Shown: positions 16,140 to 22,057 of the stretch, piece by piece
Position numbering within the stretch: the stretch's first letter is position 1
Layout of the letters: each line of letters opens with the position of its first letter
NCBI GenBank assembly: GCA_031362405.1
Contig: JANLSO010000082.1
Coordinates: 1-22,185 of the forward strand
DNA: 22,185 bases
Reading direction: 5' to 3'
Source of the DNA: JANLSO01 sp031362405
GTDB lineage: Bacteria; Actinomycetota; Thermoleophilia; Miltoncostaeales; Miltoncostaeaceae
Translations under genes and position numbers: made by a program
Notes under the pieces: model-generated
Told to the model about the DNA's origin: nothing
The model's input: only the letters and a program-made list of their open reading frames with translations
The model's database searches: none

Positions 16140-16360
16140 CAGCGCTCCACCGTTTCGCGCACGCCGCGTGACTCAAGCTCCGCGATCCGCGTGTCGAGGC
16201 GTGCGGACTCCGCCTTCAAGCTGGCGACGTCGTCCCCAGCGCTGCTATCGGAACCGGCGGTCCTTTTGCCACCCATCATCCCCCGACCCATGAACACCAT
16301 CATCAGCACCATCCCGACGGGGCACGCCAGAACGGCCAGCGGCAGCAGTATTTGTTCCAT
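16139..16360 (-). CDS. 73-residue membrane protein with ACPVGM motif and Met-rich turn (first of pair)
   Basis: One membrane helix (QILLPLAVLACPVGMVLMMV) with ACPVGM, a Met/Gly-rich continuation (FMGRGMMGGK) and a C-terminal heptad helix (VASLKAESARLDTRIAELES). Met and Cys clusters at the membrane exit are common in copper-handling proteins. Start ATG 16360 has GGGAGG 7 nt upstream. It has the same length and layout as the next gene, suggesting an old duplication. The operon start faces blaI across operator C. Confidence 0.7.
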   Translation of the reverse strand: MEQILLPLAVLACPVGMVLMMVFMGRGMMGGKRTAGSDSSAGDDVASLKAESARLDTRIAELESRGVRETVER

Positions 16361-16380
16361 CGTCAACCTCCCACCTCTCA

Positions 16381-16397
16381 ACTACGTAAACCGTAGT
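16381..16397 (+). promoter_or_regulatory. BlaI/CopY-type operator C, between divergent operons
   Basis: ACTAC-GTAAACC-GTAGT, perfect arms; the inner bases extend the dyad to ACTACG...CGTAGT. It lies 21 bp upstream of the ACPxxM operon start and upstream of the blaI promoter, so one site could control both directions and give autoregulation. Confidence 0.75.
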
Positions 16398-16400
16398 CAT

Positions 16401-16416
16401 CAGGGTACTATCCCTG
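16401..16416 (+). promoter_or_regulatory. blaI promoter -10 inside a short inverted repeat
   Basis: CAGGG-TACTAT-CCCTG: a TACTAT -10-like hexamer (16406-16411) framed by a perfect 5-bp inverted repeat, 4 bp after operator C and 41 bp before the blaI start. The -10 call is from similarity to the consensus only. Confidence 0.45.
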
Positions 16417-16457
16417 GTGTCGTTGTCCAGTCACCCCGGGGCGGATACCCTTCAGCG

Positions 16458-16889
16458 ATGCAGCAGCCCTCAAAGGGCCGAGAGGCAATCCTGTCGAACG
16501 AGCCCGAGGCGAACGGCTCCTCGCCCCTTGGAAGCCTCCAGCGCGCCATCCTCGAGGAACTCTGGACGGCCGGCGAATCGTCGGTTCGCGAGGTCGTCGC
16601 CCTGCTCGAAGGCCGGGCCAACACGTTGGCCTACACGACCGTCCTCACTGTCATGGTTCGCCTCCACGCCCGCGGACTGCTGGTGCGACGACGCGAGGGC
16701 CGGCGCGACCTGTACCAGGCCGCCGTCGACTCGGCGGGCCTGTCGGCCGCCCTCTCACGTGAGGCGGTCGACCGACTGATCGAAGCCCACGGCGATGCGG
16801 CCGTCGCCGCCTTCGCCGCCAGGATGCGCGACGGCGATCCGGCTGACCTGACCCGCCTGCGCGATCTGCTGAACCGCGAGGACCTATGA
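16458..16889 (+). CDS. BlaI/MecI/CopY-family transcriptional repressor
   Basis: 143 residues. An N-terminal winged helix begins at about residue 20 (LGSLQRAILEELWTAGESSV), with recognition-helix region ANTLAYTTVLTVMVRLHARG, wing LLVRRREGRRDLYQA, and a C-terminal dimerisation part (ALSREAVDRLIEAHGDAAVA). Members repress beta-lactamase, copper or envelope-stress genes and are removed by proteolysis or metal binding. No CopY Cys-rich tail is present, so derepression by the M56 protease encoded next is more likely than direct copper sensing. ATG 16458 is chosen; the stop overlaps the M56 start (ATGA). It probably binds the four ACTAC-N7-GTAGT sites nearby. Confidence 0.92.
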   Translation: MQQPSKGREAILSNEPEANGSSPLGSLQRAILEELWTAGESSVREVVALLEGRANTLAYTTVLTVMVRLHARGLLVRRREGRRDLYQAAVDSAGLSAALSREAVDRLIEAHGDAAVAAFAARMRDGDPADLTRLRDLLNREDL

Positions 16890-17857
16890 CGAGCAGGCCG
16901 ACAACCGTCGCCTGGGCGATGGTGGCGGTCCTCGCCCCCGTCGGAATCCTCGGGGCGATCGGTTGGAGCGCGGGAGGCACCTCGGCGTGGGTCGTCCTGC
17001 ACGCGTGCGCACGTGCGATCGCCACCGCCACCTCAATACCGGTTGTGCTGTCCCTCTCACTCGCCGCATCGATCTGGGGGCTGATGCTTTGGCACCTCTG
17101 CCGCCAAGCGATCATCGGTCATCGAACGATTCGCCTGGCACGCCGGTACGCCGTCGTACCACCGGGTGCCCTCGCCACAACCGCACACGACCTAGGCATC
17201 CGCCGTCTCATCGTCACGGACCTCCCCGAGAACCTGGCCTTCTGCGGCGGCCTTCTGCGCCCGACCGTGGTCGTCAGCAGCCCACTCATCCGGTCGCTTG
17301 ATGCCGCGCCACTGCAGGCGGTCCTGGCCCACGAGGCAGCCCACGCCCGCAACCGCGACCCCCTGCGCCAGACCCTCGCCCACGCGGTCGCGCGCGGCCT
17401 ATGGCTCGCGCCGGCGGCCCGGCAAACAGCCGAGCACCAGCGCCTTCGCCTCGAGCTTGCCGCCGACACCCACGCGACCGCCTACGCGGGCCGCCGTGCC
17501 GTGGCCGAGGCGCTCATGGCCCTCCACACGGCACCTGCGTACACCGACGAGCCCGCGATCGCCGCCGGCGGGACCGCCCTGGGTGCCCGAATCGACGCAC
17601 TCGTTCCCGGAGCGACCGCCCCTCGGCTAACCGTCGAGCCCGCAATCGTGCGACGGTCGGCCGTCGGCGTGACGCTCGCAACCCTCGTGGTCACCGCCGT
17701 CATCGTCACCCCCGGCGCGAACTCCGATGCGATCACCCCGATGCCCATGAACGGCGCGGACCTCGCCGACATGGCGATCGCATGGGGCCTACGAGGAGCC
17801 GTCCTGGCCCTCTGCTGGATCGGCGGACGGTGGTGGCTCCGCGCTCTCGGTAGCTGA
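16886..17857 (+). CDS. M56-family (BlaR1-like) membrane metalloprotease
   Basis: 323 residues: N-terminal membrane helices (VAWAMVAVLAPVGILGAIGW and a second at about residues 50-70), a cytoplasmic zinc-protease domain with HExxH in QAVLAHEAAHARNRDP and the downstream Glu ligand in LRLELAADTHATAYAG, then two C-terminal hydrophobic segments. It lacks the penicillin-binding sensor domain of BlaR1, so the signal is not obviously a beta-lactam. It is ATGA-coupled to the BlaI-type repressor, the usual sensor/protease plus repressor pair: the protease is expected to trigger repressor cleavage. Zinc ligands are intact. Confidence 0.9.
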   Translation: MTSRPTTVAWAMVAVLAPVGILGAIGWSAGGTSAWVVLHACARAIATATSIPVVLSLSLAASIWGLMLWHLCRQAIIGHRTIRLARRYAVVPPGALATTAHDLGIRRLIVTDLPENLAFCGGLLRPTVVVSSPLIRSLDAAPLQAVLAHEAAHARNRDPLRQTLAHAVARGLWLAPAARQTAEHQRLRLELAADTHATAYAGRRAVAEALMALHTAPAYTDEPAIAAGGTALGARIDALVPGATAPRLTVEPAIVRRSAVGVTLATLVVTAVIVTPGANSDAITPMPMNGADLADMAIAWGLRGAVLALCWIGGRWWLRALGS

Positions 17858-17894
17858 CGCCTCCGGGCAGACACCGCCGCGCACCGCCGTAACT

Positions 17895-17911
17895 ACTACT
17901 TACAGTGTAGT
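17895..17911 (+). promoter_or_regulatory. BlaI/CopY-type operator D, upstream of truncated lgt
   Basis: ACTAC-TTACAGT-GTAGT, perfect arms. It begins 37 bp after the M56 stop and 8 bp before a GTG-started small ORF that overlaps the truncated lgt. It implies a fourth transcription unit of the same regulon whose genes have been lost. Confidence 0.7.
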
Positions 17912-17919
17912 CTTCTGTC

Positions 17920-18033
17920 GTGTCGTTCTTGGAGGGCCTGGCGGCCCCGATCGCACCCTGCTGTGTCTGGGTGACCGCAGCGGCCTCCCATCGACCCCAC
18001 CTGGCTGCCGTCGGACCTCATCGACCCGTGTGA
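17920..18033 (+). CDS. possible 37-residue leader ORF coupled to lgt fragment
   Basis: GTG 17920 opens a short frame (MSFLEGLAAPIAPCCVWVTA) ending at TGA 18033, which overlaps the GTG of the lgt fragment (GTGA). Position right after operator D and the coupling favour translation, but the sequence matches nothing I know and the ORF may be chance. Confidence 0.3.
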   Translation: MSFLEGLAAPIAPCCVWVTAAASHRPHLAAVGPHRPV

Positions 18034-18233
18034 TTCGCAGCCCACCCTTCAGCACTCTGCCCGTCGACCCGCTCGAGCTGCACGTATACGGGCTTACCTA
18101 CATCGTTGCGCTAGTCACCGCCGTCGCGATCACCACCCGCCGATGGGAACACGACGGCGGATCACGCGAACTCGTCCAAGACGTCGCACTCCGGGGATTC
18201 CCAGCCGGCTTGATCGGCGGCCGCCTCGACTGA
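18030..18233 (+). pseudogene. lgt: 5' fragment of prolipoprotein diacylglyceryl transferase gene
   Basis: 67 codons from GTG 18030 give an Lgt N-terminus: SPPFSTLPVDPLELHVYGL, the first membrane helix, ITTRRWEHDGG, and ALRGFPAGLIGGRL, which is the conserved region normally followed by Tyr and another 180 or more residues. Here it ends in Asp-stop. The remaining helices and catalytic residues are absent, so this cannot be a working enzyme. Lgt attaches the diacylglyceryl group to lipoproteins, which fits a cluster that encodes a lipoprotein. The break near 18228 marks the right end of the cargo island. Confidence 0.75.
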
Positions 18234-18792
18234 CCACAAGCTCGAACGGGGTGCCAGATCACTGGCTAGCCGAAGATTTTCGCCCTACGGAGAAGCGAGA
18301 GAGGGAAGCCCACTAGCGGCGAGCGTCGGCCAATTGCGCGCCAGCCTCCGCCATACGGGTCAACCGCCTAATGGTTTCTCCGTGCGAACCGACTAGGCCG
18401 TGAACGGCCTGGCGGACCGTAGAGGCACTTAGGCGGGGTCGGGGCACCCCAGATGTTGCGACGGTCCTCCCCAAAGCCGGGCGCCGGCGGGTCCTCTGGG
18501 CGCTTCAGACGCTCGACTGCAAGGGGTGGATCGCTGCCCCAAGCCCTTTCGCTGGCCCTCCGTCTCGCCGGTCCGGCGGGTCGCAGAACCGCAGGGAAGG
18601 TGTGGGCATGACCCACGACCTCCACCCGCCCGGCGAGTCCGGCCGAAGCGACCCGCTGATCGGCGTGACACGCCGCGTGACCTCCATGTTCGTACTCTGG
18701 CTGTGGAGCGTGCTGCGCTGGCGCAGCGACGCCGCACGATCACCGTTGCGGGCGGCTCAGGCGTCGCTTCTGCGTGCATTCAACTTATCCTC
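18234..18792. other. about 560 bp without a recognisable gene
   Basis: No frame on either strand gives a protein I recognise, and I see no RNA gene. An 82-codon plus-strand frame from ATG 18608 has a passable ribosome site but no family features. This is probably filler between the truncated lgt and the next imported block. Confidence 0.45.
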
Positions 18793-18827
18793 TTACTGTG
18801 ACAAGAATACCGGCGGTGTCACGGTAA
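18793..18827 (+). promoter_or_regulatory. inverted repeat TTACTGTGACA-N13-TGTCACGGTAA
   Basis: Arms 18793-18803 and 18817-18827 match in 10 of 11 positions. It lies 25 bp upstream of GTG 18853, which starts a frame cut off by a junction at about 18900. The shape suits a dimeric repressor operator (for example TetR type) or, less likely, a transposon end. Confidence 0.45.
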
Positions 18828-18852
18828 ACATGGCATGCCAGCGGCATAACTT

Positions 18853-18900
18853 GTGAGTAAGAACAGCGCGCGCACCGGCAAGCGGGCGGTCTTTCTGCGT
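18853..18900 (+). pseudogene. possible N-terminal remnant of a gene cut at a junction
   Basis: GTG 18853 starts MSKNSARTGKRAVFLR, a basic leader of the sort found at the N-terminus of TetR-type regulators, before running into the reversed acyl-CoA dehydrogenase fragment. Preceded by the inverted repeat above. The TetR idea is inference; the frame continues as antisense of the sigma gene and has no meaning beyond the junction. Confidence 0.25.
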
Positions 18901-18969
18901 TCGGACGAAGTCGCGCGCCCAGTCGAGCTTGCGCTGGTACTCGGGGTCGGTCGAGAAGTCCCACGCCAT
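18897..18969 (-). pseudogene. N-terminal fragment of acyl-CoA dehydrogenase
   Basis: ATG 18969 begins MAWDFSTDPEYQRKLDWARD followed by FVR, the standard N-terminus of actinobacterial acyl-CoA dehydrogenases, about 24 residues out of some 400. After that the frame reads unrelated sequence to a stop about 100 bp further on. It starts 18 bp after the sigma-factor stop. The clean loss of homology near 18,900 marks a recombination or insertion junction. Confidence 0.7.
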
Positions 18970-18987
18970 GGTGGGCCAAGCCTACGC

Positions 18988-20214
18988 CTACGCCTGCGGC
19001 TCGAGCCTGCGCCGCAGCAGCGAGCGCTCCGCGGGCGAGGGCGCGAGCTCGAGCGCTCGGGCGTCGGCCAGCCGGGCGCCGTCGGGGTCGCCCGCGCGGC
19101 GCAGCAGCTCGGCGCGGGTGGCGTGCAGCAGGTGGTAGCCGTCCAGCGCGCGCTCGAGGCCGGCGAGCTCGTCGAGCGCCGCGGCCGGGCCGTGCACCTC
19201 GGCGAGCGCGACCGCGCGGTTGAGGCGCACGACCGGCGTGTCCTGCACGCCGACCAGGCGGTCGTAGAAGGCGAGGACGGTGGGCCAGTCGGTGGGGCCG
19301 TCGGCCAGGTGGGTGGCGACGATCGCGGCCTGCAGGACGTAGGGGCCGGGCGGGCCCAGGCGCGCCGCGCGGTCGACCAGCCGGCGGCCCTGCGCGATGG
19401 CCGCCGCGTCCCACCGCGCGCGGTCCTGGTCGGCGAGCAGCACGAGCTCGCCGTCGGCGTCGGTGCGCGCTCCGCGCCGCGCGTCGTGAAGGGTCATGAG
19501 CGCCAGCAGGCCGAGCGCCTCGCGCTCGTCGGGCATGAGCGCGCAGAGGATCGACGCCAGGCGGATGGCCTCGGCGCACAGCTCCCGGCGCACCAGCGCG
19601 TCCCCGCTGGACGCGGCGTAGCCCTCGTTGAAGATCAGGTACATCGTGGCGAGGACCGCGGGCAGCCGGTCGGGCAGCGCGGCGTCGCGCGGGACGGCGA
19701 AGGCGATGCCCGCGTCGCGCAGCTTGCGCTTAGCGCGCACGACGCGCTGCTGCATCGTCGTCTCGGAGACCAGGAAGGCGCGGGCGACCTCCGGGGTCTG
19801 CAGGCCGCCGACGAGCCGCAGGGTCAGCCCCACCCGCGCCTCGAGGGCGAGCGCCGGGTGGCAGCAGGCGAAGATCAGCGCCAGGCGGTCGTCGGGGATG
19901 GGCATGGGGTCGTCGTCCTCCTCGCCGGGCACGGCCCGCTCGAGCTCGGCGGCCAGCACCGCCGCCTTGTCGGCGAAGCGCTTGGCGCGCCGCAGGCGGT
20001 CGATCGCCTTGTTGCGCGCCGTCCGGGCGATCCAGGCGGCCGGCTCGTCCGGCACGCCGTCGCGCGGCCAGCGCTCGAGCGCGACGACGAAGGCCTCCTG
20101 GACCGCCTCCTCGGCCAGGTCGACGTCGCGCAGCACGCGGGCCAGCACCGCGACCGCCCGTCCCGCGCCGTCGCGGAACAGGCGGTCGACCTCGAGCGCG
20201 GCGCTGCCGTTCAG
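18988..20214 (-). CDS. ECF42-type RNA polymerase sigma factor with C-terminal TPR-like extension
   Basis: 408 residues. Sigma region 2 is at about residues 10-80 (VLRDVDLAEEAVQEAFVVAL, AAWIARTARNKAIDRLRRAK). Region 4 is at about 110-175 (ALEARVGLTLRLVGGLQTPE, SETTMQQRVVRAKRKLRDAG). Then comes a roughly 230-residue helical extension with GPYVLQAAIVATHLADGPTD and RLNRAVALAEVHGPAAALDE. This long TPR-like tail and the DGPF/YCII partner directly upstream define the ECF42 group, which works without a classical anti-sigma factor. No ATG/GTG/TTG precedes region 2; CTG 20214, overlapping the partner's stop as CTGA, gives MNGSAALEVDRLF, typical of the family. Very high GC and an adjoining gene fragment suggest the block was imported. 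Confidence 0.9.
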   Translation of the reverse strand: MNGSAALEVDRLFRDGAGRAVAVLARVLRDVDLAEEAVQEAFVVALERWPRDGVPDEPAAWIARTARNKAIDRLRRAKRFADKAAVLAAELERAVPGEEDDDPMPIPDDRLALIFACCHPALALEARVGLTLRLVGGLQTPEVARAFLVSETTMQQRVVRAKRKLRDAGIAFAVPRDAALPDRLPAVLATMYLIFNEGYAASSGDALVRRELCAEAIRLASILCALMPDEREALGLLALMTLHDARRGARTDADGELVLLADQDRARWDAAAIAQGRRLVDRAARLGPPGPYVLQAAIVATHLADGPTDWPTVLAFYDRLVGVQDTPVVRLNRAVALAEVHGPAAALDELAGLERALDGYHLLHATRAELLRRAGDPDGARLADARALELAPSPAERSLLRRRLEPQA

Positions 20215-20588
20215 GAGGCGGCCGTCCCGGCGGCGTCGCTGTTCTCGGCCACGTCGGTGCCGCCGGCCAGCGGGCGCACCTCGATGGCGGCGCCCCAGAG
20301 GACGGCCGGCACCTTCTTGGCCCAGGCGATCGCCTCGTCGAGGTCGGCGCAGTCGACCACGTAGTAGCCCGCGAGCTGCTCCTTGGTCTCCACGAACGGG
20401 CCGTCGGTCAGCACGACCTCGTCGCCACCGCGGACGGTGGTCGCCGTGGTCGAGTGCTGCAGGCCCGAGCCGCCGCGCAGCACGCCGGCGGCGGCGGCCT
20501 CGGTGTTGAACGCCTTCCACGGCGCCATGGCCTCGGGCGTCGGCACGAAGTCCGTCTCCTCCATCCAGATCGTCAGCAGGTACTGCAT
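20211..20588 (-). CDS. YCII-related DGPF-domain protein
   Basis: 125 residues: MQYLLTIWMEE start, VVLTDGPFVETKEQLAGYYV with the name-giving DGPF motif, and LDEAIAWAKKVPAVLWGAAI, a complete YCII/DGPF ferredoxin-like fold. ATG 20588 has GAGGAGGGA 7 nt upstream. Genes for such proteins sit beside ECF42 sigma factors across actinobacteria and are thought to be part of the same response; the biochemical function is not settled. The stop overlaps the sigma start. Confidence 0.9.
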   Translation of the reverse strand: MQYLLTIWMEETDFVPTPEAMAPWKAFNTEAAAAGVLRGGSGLQHSTTATTVRGGDEVVLTDGPFVETKEQLAGYYVVDCADLDEAIAWAKKVPAVLWGAAIEVRPLAGGTDVAENSDAAGTAAS

Positions 20589-20743
20589 CGTCAAGTCCCT
20601 CCTCGGGCTGTAGTGCGCCGGCCCCTTTGACCGCCGCGTTCGACCCATTGACGAACGACAGCCGACCGGATCGACAGGCGCCAGAAAAAAACGCTAACGC
20701 GCCAGCTCTGCTGGGTGCGCCCGGTCACACGTCGCGGTAGCAC

Positions 20744-20767
20744 GGCCCCGCCGAGCAGGGCGGGGCC
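20744..20767. terminator. GC-rich 9-bp hairpin, possible terminator or insulator
   Basis: GGCCCCGCC (20744-20752) pairs perfectly with GGCGGGGCC (20759-20767) around a 6-nt loop. No T-run follows on either strand, so a Rho-independent role is uncertain. Confidence 0.3.
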
Positions 20768-20815
20768 GGGAGACCACTTCGAACCACCAGAAGAAGCGAG
20801 ATACACGCTACCTCA

Positions 20816-20956
20816 CACGACGGCGGCACCATCCGGGCCGCGAGCCTGGTCCGGGTGTCCACGAAGGGTCAGGCCGACAAGGGTGTCAGCCTCGACGAGG
20901 ACCGCAGGGTCGCCAAGTACATCAGCGACCAGGAGTGTGGAGTGGACCCTGTCTGA
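20816..20956 (+). pseudogene. N-terminal fragment of a serine recombinase
   Basis: The frame reads TIRAASLVRVSTKGQADKGV then SLDEDRRVAKYIS, the start of a resolvase-type serine recombinase with the nucleophile Ser in RVST, and stops at TGA 20956 after about 40 residues. There is no start codon in a sensible place, and no large C-terminal domain. It is a remnant of a second recombination system in the mosaic right end. Confidence 0.6.
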
Positions 20957-20968
20957 TGGACAGTTGGC

Positions 20969-21958
20969 ATGATCGTCGCGTTCACCAACCAAGTGTCCGG
21001 TGAACCGGGTCCGGCGCACCAGAAGCCACTGGCCCTGCTTGAGCGCATAATCGAGGCATCCAGCAACGCAGGCGACATCGTCGCCGACCTTTTCTGTGGA
21101 TCAGGCACGACGCTGGTCTCGGCTGAGCATCTGAGACGCCGCTGGATCGGTTGTGACCTTGGACGGTTCGCGATTCACACGAGCCGAAAGCGTCTTCTCA
21201 ACGTGCCCGACTGCCGCCCGTTTGAAATCCGGAATCTCGGGGCGTACGAGCGCCAACGATGGCAAGTAGCGACGGGCAACGGTGCGCTTCGAGCCTATCT
21301 GGACACCATCCTCGCCTTCTACCAGGCCGAACCCGCCGAGGGCTTCGCGCACCTCCATGGGCGCAAGGCGGGCCGGATGGTTCACGTTGGGGCGACCGAC
21401 GCCCCGGTCACGATCGACGAGACCGAAGACGTCATGGATGAAATGGCCGACAACGGCATCGAGGCCTGCGATCTGCTCGGTTGGGAGTGGGAGATGGGCC
21501 TTCACGACACGATCACCGAGCACGCTCGCCGCCGGGGCCTCGACCTGCGCCCCCGCCAAATCCCGCGCGAGGTCATGGAGCGCCAGGTCGCCGAGGCCGA
21601 GGCCGTCCGCTTTTTCGAGCTCGCCTACGTCGATCTCGACATGCGCCGTCAAGGAACGGAGGCGTGCGTCGTGCTCAAGGACTCCGTTATCCGCAGTGAG
21701 GAGCTGATCCCGGCGGCTGTGCGCGAGCGAGTTGAGTCGTGGTCAGACCTCATCGATTACTGGTCCGTCGACTATGACTTCAGCGACGAGGTTTTCCACA
21801 ACCAGTGGCAGGCGTACCGCACCCCGGAGAACCCCGTCCTCGCAACCCAGAGCGACTGGCACGAGTATCCGGGTCCCGGTCGCTACTCGATCGTCGTGAA
21901 GATCATCGACATCTTTGGGAACGACACGACCAAGCTCGCCGAGGTTCGCATCAAGTGA
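20969..21958 (+). pseudogene. 5'-truncated site-specific DNA methyltransferase
   Basis: 329 codons from ATG 20969. After about 18 residues it enters QKPLALLERIIEASSNAGDI then VADLFCGSGTTLVSAEHLRR and RWIGCD, the region that carries the SAM-binding FxGxG motif of beta-type N6A/N4C methyltransferases. The catalytic DPPY motif normally lies 100 or more residues upstream of this and is missing, with only unrelated sequence and the serine-recombinase fragment there. The C-terminus is complete (VVKIIDIFGNDTTKLAEVRI). Such enzymes usually belong to restriction or defence loci. As it stands it could bind SAM but not methylate. Confidence 0.75.
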
Positions 21959-22057
21959 GCCCGGACGCGGAGACGGCAAGGCCCGCCGGCGACCCCTACG
22001 CGGTTCCGGAGAGACGCAAGCCGAGCGAGGGCGCCTACGCCGTCAACTCAAGCCGAA

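Noticed and set aside
18608..18856. 82-codon plus-strand frame with a passable ribosome site
   Set aside because: No recognisable domain, mixed hydrophobic and basic residues, and it lies in apparent filler DNA.
18853..20364. 503-codon plus-strand frame
   Set aside because: It is the antisense of the ECF42 sigma gene; the composition is Arg/Gly/Ala-rich with no family features, a usual by-product of very high GC.
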